Assembly: GCA_024654345.1 (NCBI GenBank)
Contig: JANLIN010000009.1
Coordinates: forward strand, 1 to 5,510
Reading direction: 5' to 3'
Source: Candidatus Komeilibacteria bacterium
Lineage (GTDB): Bacteria > Patescibacteriota > Patescibacteriia > UBA1558
DNA length: 5,510 nucleotides
The notes under the pieces were generated by a model. The model searched no databases, was not told the DNA's origin, and saw only the letters and a program-made list of their open reading frames with translations. This document shows, in pieces, positions 1 to 5,510 of the stretch (its first letter is position 1; every line of letters starts with the position of its first letter). A program made the translations under genes and the position numbers.

Positions 1-273
1 GATCGTACCGAAAAAAATCCCCGGTTCATAGCCGATCCTTTCTGCTATCTTCCCTCCCCGAGGCAGAAGGACTATATATACCAAATATACAATCCCCCAG
101 AAAAGCATTATCTCCTGCAAAGAGTATCCCAATCGATAAAGATAGATTGGTTCAAATATGAAAATCAGACCGAGACCCAAATTGAGGATCAGTGATGATG
201 TATAGAGCTCCTTCACCTGCGGCTTCATCCGCCGCGGCAAGAAGTTCATGATATGATGTATTCTATGTAGCAT
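1..273 (-). CDS. MFS transporter, N-terminal part (runs off the window)
   Basis: This leftward frame is open from an ATG at 273 to the window edge, giving the first 91 residues. A second in-frame ATG at 249 is possible, but the longer start (MLHRIHH...) resembles what I recall of this transporter family in Patescibacteria. The basic N-terminus (residues 1-24) is followed by two hydrophobic segments at about 25-46 and 53-70. A motif-A-like cytoplasmic loop, PRGGKIAERIG (71-81), follows, as expected between TM2 and TM3 of the major facilitator superfamily. The ATG lies 10 bases after the stop of the preceding MFS gene, with no clear ribosome binding site, so translation is probably coupled within an operon. 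The protein would be an inner-membrane transporter; its substrate cannot be inferred. It resembles its neighbour in topology and loop motif and may be a diverged duplicate. Only two helices are visible, so the family call is tentative. Confidence 0.72.
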   Translation of the reverse strand, partial: MLHRIHHIMNFLPRRMKPQVKELYTSSLILNLGLGLIFIFEPIYLYRLGYSLQEIMLFWGIVYLVYIVLLPRGGKIAERIGYEPGIFFGTI

Positions 274-283
274 AAAAAGATGA

Positions 284-1489
284 TCAAGTCATAGCCACAA
301 CCGCTTCCGCGGGATATTTCTTCTGTACGCCGCGGATCAGCATCATCAGTAGAGAGCCACCGACAGCGATAATAAAGGTCAGGTTAAGAGGCAGTTGCAA
401 GGCTAAGAACAGTATTATACCTAGCGCTGTCACCTTACCCATGGCTACGGCCGTTTGCTGAATAACGGTGTATTCATCAGTATAATGCCCCCAATGAGCG
501 GCCTCATCGTACATTCCGGCCTCAAAGGGCGTCCGCAGTATGATAGCGGCCAAATTATGATAAACCGAAACCGCAAATACTTGAAAGGCGGTCACCACAA
601 ACATCTTGGCTATCCAACCCAAAGAATACAGCAGTGATCCCGCCTGTAGCAGTCTCTTGTGCCCATATTTGTCAACATATCTACCCGTCACAAGGTTTAG
701 TAACAAACTGACACCCATAATCAAAGCGGAGATAATACCCACCACTTCGTACCGTCCTTCCAAAATCAACCAGATGAATATCGGCCATAGAACAATTCCC
801 ACCGCTGACTGCGCTCCATCGCCAAAATAAGCCCAGAAGAAGCGACCGTGCTTACGTGAGAATATTTGCCACCAAGATTCGCGATAGCTCCAGCTGTATT
901 TCTCTCTGGTCTTGGGTAAAAGATAAGCGGGCCATAAAGATAATAAGCCGATCAAAATCGAGGAGATGAACAGTCCTTCAAAACCGCTCGTGATGATCAG
1001 GTAGCTACTCAGCAGTGGGGCCACCACGTCCGTCAGGCCAAATAATGTATTGAGAACCCCAAGCTGTCGCCCCCGCGTACCATCCACGGTATAACGAGCG
1101 AATAAGGTATTGTAAGGAACCCAATACAAACTGCGGAAAATATTGGCCAGGACCAAAGCCACCAGTGACATTAGCAAAACGTTCCAATCAATGAAATACA
1201 GTGCCAGCAAATAAACCTTCCCGATCGGTATCGCCCATAGCAAACAACCCCGCATACCGATTTTATTGATCGCTTTGGCTCCCGGAATTATGAAAAGTGC
1301 CTGCAAAGTGTAGTTCAAAATAAAAAAAGCTATCAACGTAGTCAGCGATAGATCAAATTTTATATAGAAAAAAACCGGCAAGAAAAGATTGAGCAGATTA
1401 CCACTCAACCTTTCAATCAGACGAAACGAGTTCAATAAGTACAAACTGCGCGACGCCCCTTTCTTAAAAAATTTTAGCCCAAGACTCAT
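284..1489 (-). CDS. MFS transporter (substrate unknown)
   Basis: The product is a 401-residue polytopic membrane protein of the usual MFS length. I estimate about twelve hydrophobic helices, six on each side of a central hydrophilic loop at about 193-215. Approximate spans are 28-46, 48-70, 82-100, 103-122, 143-167, 170-192, 216-241, 248-266, 279-299, 300-320, 347-367 and 368-386. A degenerate motif A (GAKAINKIGMR, 70-80) sits between TM2 and TM3. The better copy GRYVDKYGHKR (269-279) lies in the equivalent loop of the C-terminal half, and this repeated motif is the main support for the family. There is no signal peptide. The chosen ATG is preceded by the purine-rich AGAAGAG. The gene begins 22 bases after leuS and ends (TGA) 10 bases before another MFS gene, so the three are likely co-transcribed. 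The transported compound is not deducible; drug or metabolite export and nutrient uptake are all possible. Confidence 0.9.
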   Translation of the reverse strand: MSLGLKFFKKGASRSLYLLNSFRLIERLSGNLLNLFLPVFFYIKFDLSLTTLIAFFILNYTLQALFIIPGAKAINKIGMRGCLLWAIPIGKVYLLALYFIDWNVLLMSLVALVLANIFRSLYWVPYNTLFARYTVDGTRGRQLGVLNTLFGLTDVVAPLLSSYLIITSGFEGLFISSILIGLLSLWPAYLLPKTREKYSWSYRESWWQIFSRKHGRFFWAYFGDGAQSAVGIVLWPIFIWLILEGRYEVVGIISALIMGVSLLLNLVTGRYVDKYGHKRLLQAGSLLYSLGWIAKMFVVTAFQVFAVSVYHNLAAIILRTPFEAGMYDEAAHWGHYTDEYTVIQQTAVAMGKVTALGIILFLALQLPLNLTFIIAVGGSLLMMLIRGVQKKYPAEAVVAMT

Positions 1490-1493
1490 AAAT

Positions 1494-1500
1494 CTCTTCT
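1494..1500 (-). promoter_or_regulatory. Shine-Dalgarno-like site for the complete MFS gene
   Basis: On the minus strand AGAAGAG lies four bases before the ATG at 1489, within a longer purine run (AGAAAGAAGAG). It sits in the 22-base gap after the leuS stop and supports the chosen start. The spacing is rather short, so the effective pairing may involve the upstream purines. Confidence 0.5.
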
Positions 1501-1511
1501 TTCTGAATAGT

Positions 1512-3896
1512 TTATTTCTTTGTTACTATATTTATCAATTTATCCGGAACATGAATGATCCTTTGAATTTCGGCGCCGTCCACAAATGGTTTCACTTTGG
1601 GTAGATCCATTACCACCGCCTCCACAGAAGCCTCCGCCGTGCCCCGTGTCATCATTATCTTATCTCGCACCCGCCCGTTTACCTGCACTACCAGCTGGAT
1701 CTCTTCTTCCGCCACCAGTCTCGGGTCATATTCCGGCCAGTCCGCCAGAAAGATTGATTGATCATGTCCCAGCTTTTCCCAAATTTCCTCGGCCAGATGG
1801 GGCGCGAAAGGTGATAGGATAATAATGAATTTTTCCAACGCCGATGCCGAGATCTTCCCACCGACGTCGTTCAAATAAGTCATCATGGCGGCGATAGCCG
1901 TGTTGAACTTGAAGTTTTCTATATCCGCGGTCACTTTTTTTATCACTTTGTGCAGTGCTTTTTGATTTTCATCGCCAGTGGTCGGCGCTAGTCTATAGAC
2001 CTTTTCCAAAAATCTTCTCAGCCCCACGATTCCTTTCTCATCCCAAGGTTTGGCATCCTCCAATGGACCCATGAACATTTCATACATACGGAATGTGTCC
2101 GCTCCGTAGCGAGCGATGACTTCATCGGGATTTATCACATTGCCCCGCGACTTGGACATCTTTTCTCCATCCGGCCCCAAGATCAGCCCTTGGTTGCGTA
2201 GCTTCGTAAAAGGTTCAGCAAAATTTACATAACCCAGATCTTTCAAGACTTTGGTGAAAAAGCGCGCGTACAACAGGTGTAAAACGGCGTGCTCGGCGCC
2301 ACCGACATAGAGATCCACCGGCAACCACGCGACCAGTTTTTCTTTGGCCGCAAATTTTTCCTTGTTTAAGGGGTCAACAAACCGGAAAAAATACCACGCA
2401 GAACAAACAAATGTATCCATAGTATCGATTTCAAAATGCCAACCCGAGCCGTACAGCTCCTCCGCCTTTTTTTGCCAAGACTCTGAGCTTCCCAGTGGCG
2501 AAGTTCCTTTGGGCATATAGTCCACATCCCGCGGTAGTTCCAATGGTAAATGCTCTTCCTTGACCGGATGTGGATTTCCTTCCGGATCATAGACGATCGG
2601 GATCGGCGCTCCCCAGTAGCGCTGACGAGATATCAGCCAGTCGCGTAATTTATAATTAACGGCCTTTTGGCCATGACTATTTTTTTCCAGCCACTTAACA
2701 ATCTCCTCTTTGAATTCCGCCGTCGATAATCCGTCAAACTGTCCGGAATTCATCGCTTTCCCCTCACCCACGAAGCACTCATCTTCTTCCGCCCCTTCGA
2801 TAACGAATTTGCGCGGTAAATCATACTTTTTGGCGAACTCCCAATCTCGCTGATCATGCGCCGGCACACCCATGACAGCCCCAAAGCCATAGGTGGGTAA
2901 AACATAATCCGCCACCCACAGCGACACCTCTTCTTTTTTATTAACGGGATTAACTACTTTAACTCCTTGCACCAACACACCGGACTTATCCTTGGCCAAG
3001 TCGGTTCTTTCCAGAGCCGACTTACGCTGGGCCTGTCGGATGTAATCCTCTACCTCTTCCCAATTTTCTATACTATCTCGGAAAATTTGTAGTATCTGAT
3101 GCTCGGGCGCCACCGCCACAAAACTGACGCCAAATAAAGTATCCGGACGAGTGGTAAAAATTTTAAGCTCCGCAGTTTTATTTTGGCTAATAGCCGAAAA
3201 AATAACCTCCGCCCCCTCACTGCGACCAATCCAGTGCCTCTGCATATCTTTGATTGATGACGGCCATTCCAAACTATCCAAATCATTCAGTAGTCGCTCG
3301 GCGTAGGCGGTGATCTTGAAATACCACTGTTCCAAATCTTTCTGAACAACGTCATATCCGCATCGTTCACAAGCGCCACTGACGACCTGCTCGTTGGCTA
3401 GCACCGTCTGACATGAATCACACCAATTGACACTGCCCTTTTTTTTGTAAGCCAGCCCGTTTTTGTAGAGTAACAGAAAAAACCACTGCGTCCATTTATA
3501 ATAATCAGGCGAGGCCGTGGAAATTTCGCGCGACCAATCATAGCTCATGCCCAATGATTCTATCTGCCGACGAAAATTGTTGATATTCTCGGCGATTGAA
3601 TCCGCCGGATGAGTACCGGTTTTGATAGCGTAGTTTTCCGCCGGCAAACCAAAAGCATCCCACCCCATCGGATGGAGAACGTTGAATTTTTTGAAACGTA
3701 AATAGCGGCTATATATGTCAGTGGCTGTATAGCCTTCCGGGTGACCGACGTGCAAACCTTGGCCGGAAGGATAAGGGAACATGTCTAGAATATATTTCTT
3801 CTCCCGCTTATCACTATCTTCGGCTCGATATAACGATTGCTCTCGCCACCGTGCCTGCCATTTGCTTTCAACTTTTTTCGGATCGTATCTGTCCAT
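1512..3896 (-). CDS. leuS: leucyl-tRNA synthetase (LeuRS), cytosolic
   Basis: This class Ia aminoacyl-tRNA synthetase attaches leucine to tRNA-Leu using ATP. The 794-residue length is close to typical bacterial LeuRS. Features in order: N-terminus MDRYDPKKVESKWQ; HIGH-type signature HVGH (49-52) in the Rossmann fold; a zinc-ribbon insertion with C159, C162, C176 and C179; the CP1 editing domain with TTRPDT (248-253) and GVPAHDQRD (343-351), which keeps the threonine-rich site and the Asp (348) associated with hydrolysis of mischarged tRNA; LISRQRYWGAPIP (421-433) after CP1; DTMDTF followed by CSAWYF (491-502); KMSKS (579-583); a helical anticodon-binding domain at about 630-730; and a C-terminal domain with VQVNGRVRDK (737-746). 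All catalytic and editing signatures appear intact. It is the first gene of a leftward operon with two MFS genes and has its own promoter. There is no clear Shine-Dalgarno sequence before the ATG. Identification is near certain. Confidence 0.98.
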   Translation of the reverse strand: MDRYDPKKVESKWQARWREQSLYRAEDSDKREKKYILDMFPYPSGQGLHVGHPEGYTATDIYSRYLRFKKFNVLHPMGWDAFGLPAENYAIKTGTHPADSIAENINNFRRQIESLGMSYDWSREISTASPDYYKWTQWFFLLLYKNGLAYKKKGSVNWCDSCQTVLANEQVVSGACERCGYDVVQKDLEQWYFKITAYAERLLNDLDSLEWPSSIKDMQRHWIGRSEGAEVIFSAISQNKTAELKIFTTRPDTLFGVSFVAVAPEHQILQIFRDSIENWEEVEDYIRQAQRKSALERTDLAKDKSGVLVQGVKVVNPVNKKEEVSLWVADYVLPTYGFGAVMGVPAHDQRDWEFAKKYDLPRKFVIEGAEEDECFVGEGKAMNSGQFDGLSTAEFKEEIVKWLEKNSHGQKAVNYKLRDWLISRQRYWGAPIPIVYDPEGNPHPVKEEHLPLELPRDVDYMPKGTSPLGSSESWQKKAEELYGSGWHFEIDTMDTFVCSAWYFFRFVDPLNKEKFAAKEKLVAWLPVDLYVGGAEHAVLHLLYARFFTKVLKDLGYVNFAEPFTKLRNQGLILGPDGEKMSKSRGNVINPDEVIARYGADTFRMYEMFMGPLEDAKPWDEKGIVGLRRFLEKVYRLAPTTGDENQKALHKVIKKVTADIENFKFNTAIAAMMTYLNDVGGKISASALEKFIIILSPFAPHLAEEIWEKLGHDQSIFLADWPEYDPRLVAEEEIQLVVQVNGRVRDKIMMTRGTAEASVEAVVMDLPKVKPFVDGAEIQRIIHVPDKLINIVTKK

Positions 3897-3918
3897 AAAT
3901 TGGCTTAATATCGTATTA

Positions 3919-3947
3919 ATTCTAGCAAGAATCGGTGATGAAGTAAA
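3919..3947 (-). promoter_or_regulatory. promoter of leuS operon (extended -10)
   Basis: Read on the minus strand: -35 TTTACT (3947-3942, four of six consensus bases), a 17-base spacer, then -10 TAGAAT (3924-3919, five of six). The TG of an extended -10 lies one base upstream (TGCTAGAAT). The start of transcription would fall near 3912, leaving a leader of about 16 bases before the leuS ATG. Position, spacing and orientation all fit; there is no experimental support. Confidence 0.65.
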
Positions 3948-4003
3948 TCACGACCGAGACGATGAGGAGAAAAAGGTAGGGGTGCAACTTATGATGATGA
4001 CCG

Positions 4004-4012
4004 TGCTATACT
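4004..4012 (+). promoter_or_regulatory. candidate extended -10 element (weak)
   Basis: TGCTATACT matches an extended -10 (TG, one base, then TATACT, five of six). No good -35 lies at 16-18 bases upstream. If active, it would start rightward transcription near 4019, just before the GC-rich palindrome and the hairpins. It could serve as an upstream second promoter for the peptidase gene or start a short RNA. The match may be chance. Confidence 0.25.
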
Positions 4013-4026
4013 CCCAACACCGCGCC

Positions 4027-4038
4027 GGCCGGCCGGCC
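4027..4038. repeat. GC-rich perfect palindrome (three GGCC units)
   Basis: GGCCGGCCGGCC is three tandem GGCC units and is its own reverse complement; the symmetry does not extend into the flanks. It stands out from the AT-richer intergenic sequence around it. It could be a protein-binding or restriction/methylation-sensitive site, or a chance repeat. No function is claimed. Confidence 0.5.
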
Positions 4039-4050
4039 AACTTCAGCGTC

Positions 4051-4083
4051 GGGACAGAGTATTTTTGTCTCCTTTTTGAGACA
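4051..4083 (+). repeat. two mutually exclusive short hairpins
   Basis: The segment TGTCTC (4066-4071) can pair with GGGACA upstream (4051-4056, one G-U pair, 9-base loop). It can also pair with GAGACA downstream (4078-4083, perfect, 6-base loop CTTTTT). In the first state the stem is followed by C and five T residues, resembling a weak intrinsic terminator; in the second, the T run is in the loop. Stems are only 6 bp, so stability is marginal and chance occurrence is realistic. Confidence 0.3.
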
Positions 4084-4105
4084 TTAAATCAATATTAGAA
4101 CATCG

Positions 4106-4134
4106 TTGACAAAGTCCGACCAATCATCTATATT
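4106..4134 (+). promoter_or_regulatory. sigma-70-type promoter for the LysM/M23 gene
   Basis: A perfect -35 TTGACA (4106-4111), a 17-base spacer, and a -10 TATATT (4129-4134, five of six) give a near-consensus housekeeping promoter pointing right. Transcription would begin near 4141, producing a leader of about 140 bases to the ATG at 4279 or about 235 bases to the TTG at 4376. It is the best promoter in the window and the natural one for the peptidase gene. Confidence 0.75.
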
Positions 4135-4235
4135 AAGACCTGCTTAAGCCCTCACTTTATTTTAATAGTTACGTAGCGAGTGGACGCCGAAATTGCTTTT
4201 GTTGCCTCCTCCGCCCGCCCGTGCCTAAAGAAAGC

Positions 4236-4259
4236 TAAATCGTATTTCTTTACGATTTA
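4236..4259 (+). repeat. 9-bp inverted repeat in the peptidase gene leader
   Basis: TAAATCGTA (4236-4244) and TACGATTTA (4251-4259) are perfect inverted copies separated by TTTCTT. In RNA they would form a 9-bp, mostly A-U hairpin about 95 bases downstream of the predicted transcription start. It could be an operator for a dimeric regulator or a leader hairpin. There is no T run after it, so it is not a typical intrinsic terminator. Confidence 0.5.
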
Positions 4260-4375
4260 AACAACTCGGAATAAAATCATGTCTTCTTGCCCTCAATTTA
4301 CTTCGCTGGTTCGCGAAGGGTATTGGGCAATTTTTTATTTGGATTTTTTGGCCACTGAAAATAGTAATTAAAGTT

Positions 4376-5510
4376 TTGAGCCGTTGGCTGATACTGCCAT
4401 CGTACGCCCGTTTAAAGAAATATGGTTTTCGTCTCACCAACCTGTATGAAAATAGAGGGCAGCTTTATCGGCAGTATTCTCGTTTCCTGGCCTACTCAAT
4501 GTTAATTGTCATTGTGATGGTCACGATGTGGCAGGGGTTGGAGGCAAAGGCGACATCGCCTGAGAATTTTGGTCGTAATACTTTAATTTTTGCTCTAACA
4601 CAGGCCGATGAACAGTTTATTGAAAATTACGAAATTGTTGAAGGACCGTTGACCGATTTGCAAAGAAACAGTATCCGCTCTTACTTAACGAATGAAGCAG
4701 TCAGTGCAGATGACTATATAATAGAACCGGATCTACCGGAATCATGGTCTGGTAGTTTGGTGTTCATGAATCCGGACGAATCAGCCATTGAAGCGCCGAA
4801 TATCAGCGATCCCTCCTTAACACAAACCACCCGTTCAGAAGTGATCAACTATGAAGTGCAACCGGGAGACACGCTTTCAAATATTGCCGGTAAGTTTGAT
4901 TTACGCCTCGCTACCCTGCTGTGGGCAAATAGTATGTCCGCCAACAGCGTGATCAAGCCGGGGCAAAAGCTCGTTATCCTGCCGGTTGATGGACTTCTTT
5001 ATACGGTCGTCAAAGGTGATACGCTCGACGCCATTGGTAAAAAATATAAATCAGATATCAATCGTATTATCGAAGCGAATAAACTGGCTTCCGTCAGTGA
5101 CCTGCAAATCGGCCAGAAATTGATGTTGCCGGGCGCCACCAAGCCCGAACCGCCCAAACCCGCCTCATCACCCGCCCCGGCCCGACGCATTGCCGAAGTA
5201 CTTAAACCGCGTGTAAATACTCCCGCCACGGACAGTGGTGGTGACCTGCTCTGGCCAACCAATTCCCAGCGAATTACCCAGTACTATGGCTGGCGACACT
5301 CCGGTGTCGATATTGCCAACAAATCGGGTCAACCGATTTATGCCGCCGAGGCCGGTACCGTTATTACCTCCGGTTGGAATAAGGGTGGCTATGGGTATTA
5401 CATCATCGTCAATCACCCGGGCGGCTTCCAGACTTTATACGCTCACGCTTCCAAACTATATGTCAAAGTCGGTGACAAAGTTTCGCGCGGTGATGTCATC
5501 GCCGCCATCG
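4376..5510 (+). CDS. membrane-anchored LysM / M23 metallopeptidase, 3' end missing
   Basis: This is a likely peptidoglycan hydrolase acting outside the membrane. A basic N-terminus leads to one hydrophobic anchor (about 4484-4540, FLAYSMLIVIVMVTMW). A linker follows with NFGRNTLIFAL, then two LysM repeats (about 4841-4987, YEVQPGDTLSNIAGKF; about 4994-5137, YTVVKGDTLDAIGKKY) that bind cell-wall glycan. A Pro/Ala-rich linker (about 5138-5190) precedes the M23 (lysostaphin/LytM-like) domain from about 5246. That domain shows zinc ligands His (5297-5299) and Asp (5309-5311) in HSGVD, and the conserved His in YAHAS (5444-5446). The final HxH motif lies beyond the window, so activity cannot be fully judged. 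The start is uncertain: the frame is open from 4229 with no ATG or GTG before 4499. I use the TTG at 4376, which keeps more of the basic N-terminus; ATG 4499 is the conservative alternative. Domain assignment is firm; the start is not. Confidence 0.88.
   Translation, partial: MSRWLILPSYARLKKYGFRLTNLYENRGQLYRQYSRFLAYSMLIVIVMVTMWQGLEAKATSPENFGRNTLIFALTQADEQFIENYEIVEGPLTDLQRNSIRSYLTNEAVSADDYIIEPDLPESWSGSLVFMNPDESAIEAPNISDPSLTQTTRSEVINYEVQPGDTLSNIAGKFDLRLATLLWANSMSANSVIKPGQKLVILPVDGLLYTVVKGDTLDAIGKKYKSDINRIIEANKLASVSDLQIGQKLMLPGATKPEPPKPASSPAPARRIAEVLKPRVNTPATDSGGDLLWPTNSQRITQYYGWRHSGVDIANKSGQPIYAAEAGTVITSGWNKGGYGYYIIVNHPGGFQTLYAHASKLYVKVGDKVSRGDVIAAI

Larger units (their letters stand above)
3897..4228. 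other. divergent intergenic region between leuS and the LysM/M23 gene
   Basis: About 330 bases separate the leuS start from the open frame of the peptidase gene. I see no convincing protein gene here and no tRNA-like or T-box-like structure. It holds two outward-facing promoters (3919-3947 leftward, 4106-4134 rightward), a GGCCGGCCGGCC palindrome, a weak extra -10 element, and two overlapping small hairpins. The stretch between the two main promoters (3948-4105) would be untranscribed unless the weak internal element is active. Confidence 0.6.

Noticed and set aside
284..286. TGA recoded as glycine, as in some Patescibacteria lineages
   Set aside because: TGA ends the MFS gene exactly where the protein should stop and ten bases before the next start. 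No internal TGA occurs in leuS, the MFS genes or the visible part of the peptidase gene.
455..830. Rightward frames of 60 and 74 codons inside the complete MFS gene
   Set aside because: They are antisense to a complete MFS protein with both motif-A loops and have no domain signature of their own.
3781..4098. Rightward 105-codon open frame overlapping the leuS start on the opposite strand
   Set aside because: It is antisense to the well-supported LeuRS N-terminus for a third of its length, has no recognisable domain and lacks a sensible promoter or ribosome binding site. The intergenic part gives a low-complexity, non-protein-like sequence.
4236..4259. Inverted repeat read as a transcription terminator
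   Set aside because: The stem is almost all A-T and no T tract follows on either strand. It lies downstream of a strong promoter and before the gene, so termination is not the natural reading.
4180..4260. GTG-initiated 26-codon open frame in the peptidase leader
   Set aside because: There is no clear ribosome binding site, its end overlaps the inverted repeat, and the composition is uninformative. A frame this short is expected by chance.
4225..4440. Leftward 71-codon frame opposite the N-terminal part of the LysM/M23 gene
   Set aside because: It is a complementary-strand shadow; the rightward frame over the same bases fits the anchor-proximal part of the peptidase.
4999..5416. Two overlapping leftward frames (87 and 82 codons) opposite the LysM and M23 domains
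   Set aside because: The rightward strand carries clear LysM and M23 motifs here, so these are shadows.

Overview
The window is bacterial and looks most like a Candidate Phyla Radiation / Patescibacteria (Parcubacteria-type) genome. This inference rests on the style of three proteins: the two tandem major facilitator superfamily (MFS) proteins with a 'GHY/TDEYTVIQQ'-type C-terminal half, and the cell-wall protein made of a basic N-terminus, one membrane anchor, two LysM repeats and an M23 peptidase domain. I recognise these from family knowledge; no search was run. The genetic code appears standard, with a TGA stop on the complete MFS gene, a TAA stop on leuS, and no internal TGA in any coding frame.

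Layout. Positions 1-3896 hold a leftward (minus-strand) gene set read in the order leuS (1512-3896), a complete MFS transporter (284-1489) and the start of a second MFS transporter (1-273, cut by the window edge). Gaps are 22 and 10 bases, so these are probably co-transcribed. A good extended -10 promoter lies immediately upstream of leuS (3919-3947) and gives a very short leader without an obvious Shine-Dalgarno site. Positions 3897 to about 4278 form a divergent intergenic region. It carries that promoter, a GC-rich palindrome, a weak candidate promoter with two mutually exclusive small hairpins, a near-consensus rightward sigma-70-type promoter (4106-4134), and a 9-bp inverted repeat in the leader that follows. 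From about 4229 to the right edge, a rightward frame stays open and encodes a membrane-anchored LysM/M23 peptidase. It is incomplete at its 3' end, and its true start is unclear.

How the genes fit together. LeuRS charges tRNA-Leu for translation. The two MFS proteins would move unknown small molecules across the membrane, and the LysM/M23 protein would bind and remodel peptidoglycan outside the membrane. I see no functional link between the two divergent units beyond the shared intergenic region. I found no CRISPR array, insertion sequence, tRNA, rRNA or obvious defence or novel multi-gene system. The most unusual point is the M23 gene: about 90 codons of protein-like open frame precede the first in-frame ATG, while an ATG that fits the leader lies one base out of frame.
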